NCBI RefSeq assembly: GCF_028609865.1
Contig: NZ_CP063194.1
Location: forward strand, 372,001 to 436,000
Source: Corynebacterium jeddahense
GTDB lineage: Bacteria; Actinomycetota; Actinomycetes; Mycobacteriales; Mycobacteriaceae
Length of the DNA stretch: 64,000 bases
Direction of reading: 5' to 3'
Shown: one piece after another, positions 33,201-43,046 of the stretch
Numbering within the stretch: the stretch's first letter is position 1
How the letters are laid out: each line of letters begins with the position of its first letter
Made by a program: the position numbers and the translations under genes
Notes under the pieces: generated by a model
Database searches by the model: none
What the model saw: only the letters and a program-made list of their open reading frames with translations
Told to the model about the DNA's origin: nothing

Positions 33201-35776
33201 AGCGGGGATGAGCCCCTCCCAGCCGAAAAGGAGACGACCAATGAGTGGTGCTCCCCGCGTGAGCGGGGATGAGCCGCGGCGAACCGCTTCTTCAACGCTC
33301 GCGGGGTCGTGCTCCCCGCGTGAGCGGGGATGAGCCCGACGGGAACGGCGGGTCGGTGAATTCGGGCATGTGCTCCCCGCGTGAGCGGGGATGAGCCCAC
33401 GCGCCCCAGCACCGGGGCGAAGGAATGGCGAGTGCTCCCGGCGTGAGCGGGGATGAGCCTGACAACGCCACGTTGCCCGACACAGACCCAAGGTGCTCCC
33501 CGCGTGAGCGGGGATGAGCCCCCTTGAGTCTCGGCATAGAACACCGAGCCGACGTGCTCCCCGCGTGAGCGGGGATGAGCCTCTTGTCCGGCGAGTCCGG
33601 GAACTGCTTATACAGTGCTCCCCGCGTGAGCGGGGATGAGCCCGGGGCGAGTTCTCCGCGCTGAATTCGGCCGGCGTGCTCCCCGCGTGAGCGGGGATGA
33701 GCCCCAACGCTGGCGTACCTGGGTGTGGCTGACCCGGTGCTCCCCGCGTGAGCGGGGATGAGCCCACCAGCCTGCTGCGCACCCAAGACGTTGTGCAGTG
33801 CTCCCCGCGTGAGCGGGGATGAGCCCCTGCACGTGCCCGGGCTATGCCAGACGAACCGGTGCTCCCCGCGTGAGCGGGGATGAGCCCAAACTCAAGGCTG
33901 GGCCGACCCGCACCTAGTGTGCTCCCCGCGTGAGCGGGGATGAGCCCGTCAGCGCCTGCTGCACCGCATTCCCCAGAGTGTGCTCCCCGCGTGAGCGGGG
34001 ATGAGCCCCCGCGTCCAGATCATGGGCGCGGGTCGGGATTGTGCTCCCCGCGTGAGCGGGGATGAGCCCCTCGACGTAGCCCATTGGCCTGAACCCGTCC
34101 GGTGCTCCCCGCGTGAGCGGGGATGAGCCGGGCGAGGGTGGCGACCCGTGCATGTTCTGCGAGTGCTCCCCGCGTGAGCGGGGATGAGCCTGACGGCGAC
34201 TACATCAGCTGTATCGGCCTGGGGTGCTCCCCGCGTGAGCGGGGATGAGCCCCCAGCAGAATTACTTCACGACGTGTTTTCGGAGTGCTCCCCGCGTGAG
34301 CGGGGATGAGCCGCCCGCGTCAAGGCGTACCGGCACGACATGTCCGGGCTCCCCGCGTGAGCGGGGATGAGCCGCCCGCGTCAAGGCGTACGGGCACGAC
34401 ATGTCCGTGCTCCCCGCGTGAGCGGGGATGAGCCCGCCGGCCAGGCAATCACCACCGCAGCCCACAAGTGCTCCCCGCGTGAGCGGGGATGAGCCCGCCG
34501 GCCAGGCAATCACCACCGCAGCCCACAAGTGCTCCCCGCGTGAGCGGGGATGAGCCCCCCGCGTACCCGCCGAGAAAGCACTCGCGGAAGTGCTCCCCGC
34601 GTGAGCGGGGATGAGCCCCTTCGACGGGGTGGGCGTGCGCCACTTGCTCCGTGCTCCCCGCGTGAGCGGGGATGAGCCCAACCCATCAACCGGACAACCC
34701 GCAGCGCGACGGTGCTCCCCGCGTGAGCGGGGATGAGCCCGCGTCGGCGGCACGGCGCGGATCACCCAGCACGTGCTCCCCGCGTGAGCGGGGATGAGCC
34801 CTCCAGCCCGTCAACATCGCCGACACGCGAAAGGTGCTCCCCGCGTGAGCGGGGATGAGCCCTACACCGCCGGCGAGGTCACCGGCAGCGTGGAGTGCTC
34901 CCCGCGTGAGCGGGGATGAGCCCTACACCGCCGGCGAGGTCACCGGCAGCGTGGAGTGCTCCCCGCGTGAGCGGGGATGAGCCCCCTCCCGCGGCCGTTG
35001 TGCAGGTCAAGCTCGGGTGCTCCCCGCGTGAGCGGGGATGAGCCCTCTCGCCCTGCACGGCACCACGCACCGACCACGTTCTCCCCGCGTGAGCGGGGAT
35101 GAGCGCCCGTCCGCGCCTTGTTGCGCGGCGATACCGGCGTGCTCCCCGCGTGAGCGGGGATGAGCCGAAAAGTGAAGTGACGCATGGAACGTGGGAAAGG
35201 TGCTCCCCGCGTGAGCGGGGATGAGCCTCGGTGCGCGCGGCCGCGTTGCGGCGTGACGACGTGCTCCCCGCGTGAGCGGGGATGAGCCCTCGAAGTGGTC
35301 ACGGATGTTCGTGCCGTAGGTGTGCTCCCCGCGTGAGCGGGGATGAGCCGTCGAAGCATCGACCGGGCCAGGCGGCCCGGAGGTGCTCCCCGCGTGAGCG
35401 GGGATGAGCCCTGCAAACTCAAAACCCGACCGCCGAAGGCGGTGTGCTCCCCGCGTGAGCGGGGATGAGCCGAAAAGTGAAGTGACGCATGGAACGTGGG
35501 AAAGGTGCTCCCCGCGTGAGCGGGGATGAGCCGGGACTTGGTCGGCCAAATCCCCCTATTCGCAGGTGCTCCCCGCGTGAGCGGGGATGAGCCGGGCTCT
35601 TGGCACATCGCCCCGTCCCACACCTCGTGCTCCCCGCGTGAGCAGGGATGAGCCGAATGCGTGGCGTGGCAAGCGTCGCTTGAGATGGTTCTCCCCGCGT
35701 GAGCGGGGATGAGCCCTGGACGGTATAGAAGAGGTCAAACTTGGGTAGGTGCTCCCAGCGTGAGCGGGGGGTAGGT
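27260..35776 (+). CRISPR. Type I-E CRISPR array, about 140 repeats
   Basis: A 28-bp repeat (starts GTGCTCCCCGCG, ends GCGGGGATGAGCC) alternates with spacers of mostly 33, sometimes 34 bases; the period is 61-62. From the first repeat (27260) to the last recognisable one (35749) the spacing allows about 140 repeats and 139 spacers. Nearly all repeats are identical. Variants: loop T-to-C changes near 29219 and 29399, 33433 (CCGG), a start lacking TG near 34346, and degenerate copies at 35089, 35627 (AGCAGGG), 35688 (GTTCTCC) and 35749 (truncated), marking the old end. The base after the repeat is mostly C. Some spacers recur (see findings). Reading frames spelling SSPLTRGA or IPAHAGST are repeats translated by chance. 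Confidence 0.98.
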
Positions 35777-36183
35777 GGCGGCGCGGCGGAACGCGGCGAG
35801 GTCCTCTTTGAGCATGCCGTGCGTGGAGTAGACGGCGAGGAACAGATGAGCATGCTGCCCGCCGAAACCACCCGCGTACGAGTGGAGGTCTCCTTGCGGT
35901 CCGGAAACGTCGCCGCAAGAAACGGCAGCGACGGCCTAAGCAGCCACAGCGCGATAATGAGCGACATCATTACCGAAAGCGGCGCCAGCGGCATGATCAG
36001 GTTCGCGGCGAGTGTGTTGAAGCCAGAGATCCAAAACGCTAGCCAGATCACGGCTTGCCGGCCGGCGAGCCCCAGGCAGATGACCGTCCCCAGCTGGGGG
36101 AGATGCTGAAACATCGAGCGCACGGCCCGTGCCGGGATAATCACGGACTCCCTAGCCACCTCCCGCAGCGCAGCGCCATTCAT
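35777..36183 (-). pseudogene. Truncated, frameshifted membrane protein gene at the old end of the array
   Basis: From the ATG at 36183 the product reads MNGAALREVARESVIIPARA, then two hydrophobic segments (TVICLGLAGRQAVIWLAFWISGF and LIMPLAPLSVMMSLIIALWLL), then SLPFLAATFPDRKETSTRTRV. At about 35846 the sensible coding passes to another frame (HAHLFLAVYSTHGMLKEDLA, then AFRRAAT), so one frameshift is present, and the gene is cut off by the last CRISPR repeat near 35776. The 3' part is missing. Family not recognised; a corynebacterial membrane protein by its look. It shows that the island or array landed in, or deleted part of, a resident gene. Confidence 0.6.
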
Positions 36184-36201
36184 CGCAGAAGTGTAATCGG
36201 A

Positions 36202-36236
36202 GGTTCGTCGATACGCGGTTTGCTTTACGACGAGCC
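36202..36236. repeat. Palindromic element upstream of rpsL
   Basis: GGTTCGTCGATACGCGG (36202-36218) is mirrored by TTTGCTTTACGACGAGCC (36219-36236) with several mismatches. The left arm is a copy of the dispersed GGTYGTCGATAMGCAA motif also seen at 10204, 45281 and 58814. Confidence 0.55.
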
Positions 36237-36409
36237 TTCGGTGTACATTCATCGAGGTTTCGCCCGCGACTGGCGGTGCGAAGTACGACGAACTCCAAGC
36301 GACTCGCTCACACGGTAGTTCATGTAAAACGGCAGGGCCCCGGAAAAGAGCCCCCATTTTTTCATGTACGGCCTAGTGTGTGCGGGGCGCGCTACTAGAA
36401 AGAGCGTGA
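36237..36409 (+). promoter_or_regulatory. rpsL upstream region
   Basis: No gene supported. Contains a GGGCCCCGG/GAGCCCCC region followed by a T6 run (about 36334-36362), perhaps a weak terminator for rightward transcription out of the array, and then the leader of rpsL. A clear promoter pair was not found by eye; AGAAAGAG just before the ATG is the ribosome-binding site. Confidence 0.35.
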
Positions 36410-36781
36410 ATGCCTACTATTCAGCAGCTGGTCCGCAAGGGCCGCCACGACAAGAAGGCCAAGGTTGCAACGGCCGCCCTGAAAGGCTCCCCGCAGCGCC
36501 GCGGCGTGTGCACCCGCGTGTACACCACCACCCCGAAGAAGCCGAACTCTGCGCTGCGTAAGGTCGCCCGTGTGCGCCTCACCTCCGGCATCGAGGTTTC
36601 CGCCTACATCCCGGGCGAGGGCCACAACCTGCAGGAGCACTCCATGGTGCTCGTGCGCGGCGGCCGTGTGAGGGATCTGCCGGGTGTCCGCTACAAGATC
36701 GTCCGCGGCGCGCTGGATACCCAGGGTGTGAAGGACCGCAAGCAGGCTCGCTCCCGTTACGGCGCGAAGAAGGGACAGTAA
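36410..36781 (+). CDS. rpsL: 30S ribosomal protein S12, with Arg at position 88
   Basis: 123 aa, [19 protein letters not shown], full length. S12 sits at the decoding centre and controls accuracy. Lys43 ([13 protein letters not shown]) is normal. Position 88, Lys in nearly all bacteria (GGRVKDLPG), is Arg here: GGRVRDLPG, codon AGG at 36671-36673. K88R is a well-known streptomycin-resistance substitution. All other arginines of this gene use CGC or CGT, so AGG looks like a recent one-base change from AAG. rpsG follows three bases after the stop. Confidence 0.97.
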   Translation: MPTIQQLVRKGRHDKKAKVATAALKGSPQRRGVCTRVYTTTPKKPNSALRKVARVRLTSGIEVSAYIPGEGHNLQEHSMVLVRGGRVRDLPGVRYKIVRGALDTQGVKDRKQARSRYGAKKGQ

Positions 36782-36784
36782 TCA

Positions 36785-37252
36785 ATGCGTAAGCAGCAAG
36801 CACCGAAGCGTCCCGTCGTTAAGGATCCGGTTTACGATTCCGAGCTGGTCACCATGCTCGTGAACAAGATCCTGCAGGACGGCAAGAAGTCCACGGCAGA
36901 GCGCATCGTCTACGGCGCGCTCGAGATGTGCCGCGAGAAGACCGGTACCGACCCGGTGGGCACCCTCGAGAAGGCCATCGGCAACATCCGTCCGGACCTC
37001 GAGGTCCGCTCCCGCCGCGTCGGTGGCGCGACCTACCAGGTCCCGGTCGACGTGAAGCCGGCCCGCTCCACCACCCTCGCCCTGCGTTGGCTGGTCACCT
37101 TCACCCGCCAGCGCCGCGAGAACTCCATGACGGAGCGCCTCGCCAACGAGATCCTGGACGCGTCCAACGGTCTCGGCGCATCCGTGAAACGCCGCGAGGA
37201 CACGCACAAGATGGCCGAGGCCAACCGCGCCTTCGCCCACTACCGCTGGTAA
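36785..37252 (+). CDS. rpsG: 30S ribosomal protein S7
   Basis: 155 aa, [30 protein letters not shown], ending [10 protein letters not shown]. Primary 16S rRNA 3'-domain binder and, in many bacteria, the translational repressor of the str operon. Directly after rpsL; followed by a terminator, so rpsLG and fusA are partly uncoupled. Confidence 0.97.
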   Translation: MRKQQAPKRPVVKDPVYDSELVTMLVNKILQDGKKSTAERIVYGALEMCREKTGTDPVGTLEKAIGNIRPDLEVRSRRVGGATYQVPVDVKPARSTTLALRWLVTFTRQRRENSMTERLANEILDASNGLGASVKRREDTHKMAEANRAFAHYRW

Positions 37253-37277
37253 TCGCCCGCGCGGTCCGCACGATGGA

Positions 37278-37334
37278 AACCCGGAAACTGCATACCCGCC
37301 CCCGCAAGGGGCGAGAGCGTTGCCGGGTTTTTCT
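37278..37334 (+). terminator. Terminator between rpsG and fusA
   Basis: AACCCGG (37278-37284) pairs with CCGGGTT (37323-37329), enclosing a second hairpin CGCCCC-GCAA-GGGGCG (about 37297-37313), and is followed by TTTTTCTT. Likely partial terminator or attenuator inside the str operon. Confidence 0.7.
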
Positions 37335-37451
37335 TCGCTCAACCGGGCCTCATGCTGCCGCGTGAGCGATCAAGTGGCAGAATCGACAAAGGACAACTGA
37401 CCGACACAGGCGCCGCACGGCGTCGACGACTTCAAAGTTGGGGTAAACAAC

Positions 37452-39572
37452 GTGGCACAAGAAGTGCTTAAGGACCTTGCCAAGGTCCGCAACATCGGCA
37501 TCATGGCCCACATCGACGCCGGTAAGACCACCACGACCGAGCGCATCCTGTTCTACACGGGCATCAACCGCAAGGTCGGCGAGACGCACGACGGTGGCGC
37601 GACGACCGACTGGATGGAGCAGGAGAAGGAGCGCGGCATCACCATTACCTCCGCCGCGGTGACCTGCTTCTGGAACAACAACCAGATCAACATCATCGAC
37701 ACCCCGGGCCACGTGGACTTCACCGTCGAGGTCGAGCGCTCCCTGCGCGTCCTCGACGGCGCGGTCGCCGTGTTCGACGGCAAGGAGGGCGTCGAGCCGC
37801 AGTCGGAGCAGGTGTGGCGCCAGGCCGCGAAGTACGACGTGCCGCGCATCTGCTTCGTCAACAAGATGGACAAGCTCGGCGCTGACTTCTTCTTCACCGT
37901 GAGCACCATCGTCGACCGCCTCGGCGCGAAGCCGCTGGTTATGCAGATCCCGGTCGGTGCCGAGGACGACTTCGACGGCGTCATCGACCTGCTCGAGATG
38001 AAGGCCCTCATGTGGCCGGGCAAGGTCGAGACCGGCACCCCGCCGCAGATCACCGAGATCCCGGACGACCTCAAGGCCAAGGCCGAAGAGTACCGCGAGA
38101 AGCTGCTCGAGACCGTCGCCGAGTCCGACGAAGAGCTCATGGAGAAGTACTTCGGCGGCGAAGAGCTCACCATGGAGGAGATCAAGGGCGCGATCCGCAA
38201 GCTCACCGTCAACTCCGAGGTCTACCCGGTCTTCTGTGGCTCCGCGTACCGCAACAAGGGCATCGAGCCGATCCTCGACGCCGTCGTCGACTACCTGCCG
38301 AGCCCGCTGGACATCGGCGAGGTTCACGGCACCTCCGCGGACGGCTCCGAGGAGCTCACCCGCAAGCCGTCCGTCGATGAGCCGTTCTCCGCGCTGGCGT
38401 TCAAGATCGCCGTGCACCCGTTCTTCGGCAAGCTCACCTACGTACGCGTCTACTCCGGCCAGGCAATCCCGGGGGAGCAGATGCTCAACTCCACGAAGGG
38501 CAAGAAGGAGCGCGTGGGCAAGCTCTTCCAGATGCACGCGAACAAGGAGAACCCGGTCGAGCACGCCGACGCCGGCAACATCTACGCGTTCATCGGCCTG
38601 AAGGAAACCACCACGGGCGACACGCTGTGCAACCCGGATCACCCGATCATCCTCGAGTCCATGGACTTCCCGGACCCGGTGATCCAGGTGGCCATCGAGC
38701 CGAAGACGAAGGCGGACCAGGAGAAGCTCGGCACCGCTATCCAGAAGCTCGCCGAGGAGGACCCGACCTTCACTGTCAAGCTCGACGAGGAGACCGGCCA
38801 GACCGTCATCGGCGGCATGGGCGAGCTGCACCTCGACGTGCTGGTCGACCGCATGAAGCGCGAGTTCAAAGTCGAGGCGAACATCGGCTCCCCGCAGGTG
38901 GCCTACCGCGAGACCATCCGCAAGAAGGTCGAGCACCTCGACTACACCCACAAGAAGCAGACGGGTGGTTCCGGCCAGTTCGCGAAGGTCATCATGACCA
39001 TCGAGCCGTACAACCCGGATCCGGAGGAGCTGGAAGAGGGCCAGTCCGCAACGTACGCGTTCGAGAACGCCGTCACCGGCGGCCGCGTGCCGAAGGAGTA
39101 CATCCCGTCCGTCGACGCCGGCGTGCAGGACGCGATGCAGTACGGCTACCTCGCCGGCTTCCCGCTGGTGAACATCAAGGCCACCCTCGAGGACGGCGCC
39201 TACCACGAGGTCGACTCCTCTGAAATGGCGTTCAAGGTCGCCGGTTCCCAGGCGCTCAAGGAGGCCGTCGCGAAGGCGAAGCCGGTCCTGCTCGAGCCGC
39301 TCATGGCCGTCGAGGTTGTCACCCCGGAGGAGTACATGGGCACCGTCAACGGCGACATCAGCTCCCGCCGTGGCCAGGTGTACGCCATGGAGGATCGCTC
39401 CGGCGCCAAGGTGGTCAAGGCGAAGGTGCCGCTGTCCGAGATGTTCGGCTACATCGGCGACCTGCGTTCCTCGACCGCCGGCCGCGCGAACTTCACCATG
39501 GTGTTCGACTCCTACGCTGAGGTTCCGCAGTCCGTCGCGCAGGAGATCATCGACGAGCGCAACGGCAACTAA
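37452..39572 (+). CDS. fusA: Elongation factor G
   Basis: 706 aa from the GTG at 37452 ([37 protein letters not shown]). GTPase motifs: G1 [10 protein letters not shown]2 [12 protein letters not shown]3 DTPGHVDF, G4 NKMDKLGAD. Domains II-V follow, with domain [17 protein letters not shown] and [10 protein letters not shown]. It drives translocation of tRNAs and mRNA and aids ribosome recycling. Intact. Leader of about 115 bases after the preceding terminator suggests its own promoter. Confidence 0.97.
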   Translation: MAQEVLKDLAKVRNIGIMAHIDAGKTTTTERILFYTGINRKVGETHDGGATTDWMEQEKERGITITSAAVTCFWNNNQINIIDTPGHVDFTVEVERSLRVLDGAVAVFDGKEGVEPQSEQVWRQAAKYDVPRICFVNKMDKLGADFFFTVSTIVDRLGAKPLVMQIPVGAEDDFDGVIDLLEMKALMWPGKVETGTPPQITEIPDDLKAKAEEYREKLLETVAESDEELMEKYFGGEELTMEEIKGAIRKLTVNSEVYPVFCGSAYRNKGIEPILDAVVDYLPSPLDIGEVHGTSADGSEELTRKPSVDEPFSALAFKIAVHPFFGKLTYVRVYSGQAIPGEQMLNSTKGKKERVGKLFQMHANKENPVEHADAGNIYAFIGLKETTTGDTLCNPDHPIILESMDFPDPVIQVAIEPKTKADQEKLGTAIQKLAEEDPTFTVKLDEETGQTVIGGMGELHLDVLVDRMKREFKVEANIGSPQVAYRETIRKKVEHLDYTHKKQTGGSGQFAKVIMTIEPYNPDPEELEEGQSATYAFENAVTGGRVPKEYIPSVDAGVQDAMQYGYLAGFPLVNIKATLEDGAYHEVDSSEMAFKVAGSQALKEAVAKAKPVLLEPLMAVEVVTPEEYMGTVNGDISSRRGQVYAMEDRSGAKVVKAKVPLSEMFGYIGDLRSSTAGRANFTMVFDSYAEVPQSVAQEIIDERNGN

Positions 39573-39883
39573 GCCGAACGCCCGCCCGGTGAGCCGCGTG
39601 CCAGCGGCCGGCCGGGGCGACGGGCTCGCCCTAGCGGGGTAGCGGCCGGGCTGAGGCACCGAGACAATTGCGGCATCGAGCCGCGGCGAAGGCGGTGTCT
39701 GAGTCGGCCGTTACCCTCTAGGTTGGTCCGGGGATAACGGATCGGCCGGTTTGAAAAACGGCCTCTGGATACCTAGGATCTTGTAACTGGCACATTGTGA
39801 AATGGCTCCCGTGCACGCGGGGCGAATGCAAAACCACGTGGCTGCGAAGGTCGTAGCCACCATGAAGTCCAGGAGGACATACA
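39573..39883 (+). promoter_or_regulatory. fusA-tuf intergenic region with tuf promoter
   Basis: 311 bases without a gene. GC-rich inverted stretches follow the fusA stop (about 39590-39655) and may terminate fusA transcripts. The best promoter in the window is here: TTGAAA (39751-39756), 17 bases, TAGGAT (39774-39779), placing the start near 39786 and giving tuf a leader of about 98 bases. RBS AGGAGG precedes the ATG at 39884. Confidence 0.7.
39751..39779 (+). promoter_or_regulatory. Predicted tuf promoter (TTGAAA-17-TAGGAT)
   Basis: Close to the corynebacterial vegetative consensus with optimal spacing. It would allow tuf to be made in excess over fusA, as expected for the most abundant elongation factor. 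Confidence 0.68.
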
Positions 39884-41074
39884 GTGGCAAAGGAAAAGTT
39901 CGAGCGCACTAAGCCGCACGTGAACATCGGCACCATCGGTCACGTCGACCACGGCAAGACCACCACCACGGCCGCTATCACCAAGGTGCTGGCTGACGCT
40001 TACCCGGATGAGAACAAGGCGTTCGCCTTCGACGCGATCGACAAGGCTCCGGAGGAGCGCGAGCGCGGCATTACCATCAACATCTCCCACGTGGAGTACA
40101 ACACCCCGAAGCGCCACTACGCTCACGTCGACGCCCCGGGCCACGCCGACTACATCAAGAACATGATCACCGGCGCTGCTCAGATGGACGGCGCGATCCT
40201 CGTGGTCGCCGCGACCGACGGCCCGATGCCGCAGACCCGTGAGCACGTGCTCCTCGCCCGCCAGGTGGGCGTTCCGTACATCCTCGTTGCGCTGAACAAG
40301 TGCGACATGGTTGACGATGAGGAGATCATCGAGCTCGTCGAGATGGAGGTCCGCGAGCTGCTCGCCGAGCAGGAGTACGACGAAGACGCCCCGATCGTCC
40401 ACATCTCCGCGCTCAAGGCGCTCGAGGGCGACGAGAAGTGGGTTCAGTCCGTGCTCGACCTCATGCAGGCCTGCGACGACTCCATCCCGGATCCGGAGCG
40501 CGAGACCGACAAGCCGTTCCTCATGCCGATCGAGGACATCTTCACCATCTCCGGCCGCGGCACCGTGGTCACCGGTCGTGTGGAGCGCGGCGTGCTCAAC
40601 CTCAACGACGAGGTCGAGATCATCGGTATCCGCGAGAAGTCGCAGAAGACCACCGTCACCTCCATCGAGATGTTCAACAAGCTCCTCGACACCGCTGAGG
40701 CTGGCGACAACGCCGCTCTGCTGCTCCGCGGCCTGAAGCGCGAGGACGTCGAGCGCGGCCAGGTTGTCATCAAGCCGGGCGCTTACACCCCGCACACCAA
40801 GTTCGAGGGTTCCGTCTACGTCCTGTCCAAGGACGAGGGCGGCCGCCACACCCCGTTCTTCGACAACTACCGTCCGCAGTTCTACTTCCGCACCACCGAC
40901 GTGACCGGTGTTGTGAAGCTGCCGGAGGGCACCGAGATGGTCATGCCGGGCGACAACGTTGAGATGACCGTCGAGCTCATCCAGCCGGTCGCTATGGACG
41001 AGGGCCTGCGCTTCGCTATCCGCGAGGGCTCCCGCACCGTCGGCGCTGGCCGCGTGACCAAGATCATCGACTAA
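39884..41074 (+). CDS. tuf: Elongation factor Tu
   Basis: 396 aa, [32 protein letters not shown]1 GHVDHGKT (19-26), G2 [13 protein letters not shown]3 DAPGHADY, G4 NKCDMV, G5 SALKAL. Delivers aminoacyl-tRNA to the ribosome. Only one tuf copy is in this window. Strong codon bias typical of highly expressed genes; bracketed by its own promoter and terminator. Confidence 0.98.
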   Translation: MAKEKFERTKPHVNIGTIGHVDHGKTTTTAAITKVLADAYPDENKAFAFDAIDKAPEERERGITINISHVEYNTPKRHYAHVDAPGHADYIKNMITGAAQMDGAILVVAATDGPMPQTREHVLLARQVGVPYILVALNKCDMVDDEEIIELVEMEVRELLAEQEYDEDAPIVHISALKALEGDEKWVQSVLDLMQACDDSIPDPERETDKPFLMPIEDIFTISGRGTVVTGRVERGVLNLNDEVEIIGIREKSQKTTVTSIEMFNKLLDTAEAGDNAALLLRGLKREDVERGQVVIKPGAYTPHTKFEGSVYVLSKDEGGRHTPFFDNYRPQFYFRTTDVTGVVKLPEGTEMVMPGDNVEMTVELIQPVAMDEGLRFAIREGSRTVGAGRVTKIID

Positions 41075-41100
41075 TTCCCGTCTGATCTGCACAGCCTGAA

Positions 41101-41128
41101 GCCGCTGCCCGTTTGGGCGGCGGCTTTT
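41101..41128 (+). terminator. Terminator after tuf
   Basis: GCCGCTGCCC (41101-41110) and GGGCGGCGGC (41115-41124) around GTTT, followed by TTTT. Confidence 0.92.
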
Positions 41129-41149
41129 CGCATGCCCTAGGCTGTCCGT

Positions 41150-41833
41150 GTGCACGACCCCACCCGCATCCCCCAGCTCATCGCCGCGCTCCAGGAGGCT
41201 TGGGAGGGGCAGCCCGACTTGAGCTTCGCGCAGCTCGTCGGCGTGCTCGAGAACCGGGGCTTACGGTGGGGGACGAGCGACACCGAGCTGCTGGAGATGC
41301 TCGGGGAGCTTTCGAGCGAGCACCCGTCGCTTATCGACGCCACCTCCGGCCCCCTCTCCATCACCACCATCGGCCCGGATCAGCTCGTTACCGTTGCGCC
41401 ACCCTACGTGGTCGTGCGCAGCGCCGTCGACGGCGCCCGGATGCCCGCGGTGTGGCGGTTCGCGCAGATGCGCAGGACCGGGCCCGGCCTGCCGCTCGTG
41501 CTCACGGACGAGGGCGGGGTCGAACACCACCTCGGCGTAGTGTCGCTGGTGGCGCGGGTGGGGGCCGAAGGTGCACCGTCGATACGCGGGATGCGCAGGC
41601 GCGATATCGGCAACGCGCGATGGCTCGTGCAGTTCGCGGACGGGCGCCGCGCGGTGGTGGGGCAGCGCATCCGCGTGTGGGAGACCGTGGGACGCGAAGT
41701 GCGCTCGCGGTGGGTTGCCTGGGAGACGATCCTTGGGTGCGAGCCGGGGGAAGACATGCAAATCGCCCCAGCGGGCGGCGGGGAGCCGCTGTCGCTGGGG
41801 CGTGTGGAGCGCGTGCTGCTGCTCGAGGCCTAG
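41150..41833 (+). CDS. Hypothetical protein, 227 aa
   Basis: Starts at a GTG 22 bases after the tuf terminator (MHDPTRIPQLIAALQEAWEGQPDLSFAQLVGVLENRGLRWGTSDTELLEMLG). No signal peptide, membrane segment or family motif that I recognise. The N-terminal 70 residues look like a small helical domain (two repeats of a D-L-S-F/L-x-x-L pattern); the rest is beta-rich, with RRRDIGNARWLVQFADGRRAVVGQRIRVWE. Codon use matches neighbours. It converges on the Asp23 cluster; the two stop codons overlap by four bases. Function unknown. Confidence 0.7.
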   Translation: MHDPTRIPQLIAALQEAWEGQPDLSFAQLVGVLENRGLRWGTSDTELLEMLGELSSEHPSLIDATSGPLSITTIGPDQLVTVAPPYVVVRSAVDGARMPAVWRFAQMRRTGPGLPLVLTDEGGVEHHLGVVSLVARVGAEGAPSIRGMRRRDIGNARWLVQFADGRRAVVGQRIRVWETVGREVRSRWVAWETILGCEPGEDMQIAPAGGGEPLSLGRVERVLLLEA

Positions 41834-42390
41834 GCCGGGACTCGGTCGAGGTTGAGCTTCCACACGGTGTCGATCTCCATGGTGTGGTTAGCCACGCGGA
41901 AGTCCTGATCCGCCGCCTCGACGACGCGGATGGCGTCCTCGAGGGGGTAGTTCGGGTTCGCGGTGACCGTGAACGTCGCCGTCGGGCGCTGGCCGACCAT
42001 GGCGACGCGGCACTTGGCCTGCGCGACCTCGTCGAGGCGCTCGAGCGCGTCGCAGGCGGCGTCCGAGACGCGCTGCACGTTCACGATGGTCTCGCCGTGC
42101 TCCGGATCCGCCGGTAAGATCCCGCGGTTGGAGAACGCGCGGGAGCGGAGGTTTGCAAGCAGGATCCACAGCCCGAGGATGCCCAGCACGATCGACGCGG
42201 CGATGAGCGCGTTGATGTACCAGTCCTCGTACGCGAACTCGGTAAGCCACGGGCGGTTGAGATCCTCGACCCAGTCGGAGAGGTATGGGATGTCCCAGTA
42301 CTCCGCGATGGGCACGAGGCCGACGCAGATGAGCAGCAGGCCGAGCAAAAACGTGATCAGCCGGTCGAAGAATCCGAGGGTCTTGGTCAT
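41830..42390 (-). CDS. Membrane anchor protein of the Asp23 cluster (AmaP-like)
   Basis: 186 aa: MTKTLGFFDRLITFLLGLLLICVGLVPIAEYW has the first membrane helix (about 9-28), and NALIAASIVLGILGLWILLANL the second (about 61-83), followed by a cytoplasmic domain of about 100 residues. This topology and the genomic place fit the alkaline-shock membrane anchor AmaP family, which tethers Asp23-type proteins. ATG at 42390 overlaps the previous stop as ATGA. Last gene of the cluster. Confidence 0.65.
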   Translation of the reverse strand: MTKTLGFFDRLITFLLGLLLICVGLVPIAEYWDIPYLSDWVEDLNRPWLTEFAYEDWYINALIAASIVLGILGLWILLANLRSRAFSNRGILPADPEHGETIVNVQRVSDAACDALERLDEVAQAKCRVAMVGQRPTATFTVTANPNYPLEDAIRVVEAADQDFRVANHTMEIDTVWKLNLDRVPA

Positions 42391-43046
42391 CGCTGCACCT
42401 CCGGTGCGACTGGGGCGGGGGCCGGGTTGGCCGCTGTGTTCGTCGCAGCGTTCGCGGCCGTGTTCGTCGCGGTTGCGTTCGGCAGCAGCTTCACGGAGAC
42501 CGCGGGCGGGGTGGCCAGGCTCTTGAACTCGTTGTTCAGCGAGCGGGTGACGCGCTCCTGCAGCGCGGCGCCGGTGCCGTCGTCGCCGACCTCCACCTTG
42601 AGGCGGTTGCGGCCTGCCTTCGAGCGCACCTGCTCGCCGCCGAGGTCGTTGCGCACGGTGTTCGTGGCCTTGCGCGCCACGTCCACCGGGCGGGTCCACA
42701 GCGAAACCGGGGAGTTCACGCGGACGTAGCCGTGGGGGCGCGGCTTGAAGGTGTAGAACACGAGCACGAGCCCGACGATGATGAGGACGATGCCGAGGGT
42801 CACCTGGGCGACGTCCGTGACAAACGAGCCGAGGTAGTCCCACGTCTGGCCGAGCCAGGAGTCGGACGGTGCCTCGTTGCGGTAGTAGTGGCACCAGAGG
42901 TCGCGCAGAGCCACGCCCGTGAGCGCGAGCAGCAGCAGGCTGGTCAGAACCGCGAGCCCGCGGGCGGCGGGGTTACCCCTCGGCTCGTCGCCGGGGTGCG
43001 GCCCGAGCGGCGCCGGGGCCGCGGTGGGCGTTGCGTTAGCGGTCAT
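42387..43046 (-). CDS. DUF6286-like membrane protein of the Asp23 cluster
   Basis: 219 aa. A proline-rich N-terminus, a membrane helix at about 32-50 (LAVLTSLLLLALTGVALRDL) and a second at about 80-100 (VTLGIVLIIVGLVLVFYTF), then a soluble C-terminal domain ending in a low-complexity Ala/Asn/Thr tail (ATNTAANAATNTAANPAP). Position after the Asp23-domain genes is that of the DUF6286 proteins of actinobacterial Gls24 clusters. Overlaps the preceding gene by 11 bases. Family call is by context and topology. Confidence 0.55.
   Translation of the reverse strand: MTANATPTAAPAPLGPHPGDEPRGNPAARGLAVLTSLLLLALTGVALRDLWCHYYRNEAPSDSWLGQTWDYLGSFVTDVAQVTLGIVLIIVGLVLVFYTFKPRPHGYVRVNSPVSLWTRPVDVARKATNTVRNDLGGEQVRSKAGRNRLKVEVGDDGTGAALQERVTRSLNNEFKSLATPPAVSVKLLPNATATNTAANAATNTAANPAPAPVAPEVQR

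Noticed and set aside
27417..35623. Many long minus-strand reading frames spelling GLIPAHAGST / GSSPLTRGA / AHPRSRGEH repeats
   Set aside because: They are the CRISPR repeat translated in three frames; 61-bp periodicity explains them fully.
27260..35776. Self-targeting spacers
   Set aside because: I compared spacers by eye with the rest of the window and saw no full-length match; an alignment search of the whole genome would be needed to exclude them.
35419..36357. A 312-residue protein across the array end
   Set aside because: Its C-terminal half is translated CRISPR repeats and its first 58 residues lie in non-coding DNA; only 35777-36183 is a gene remnant.
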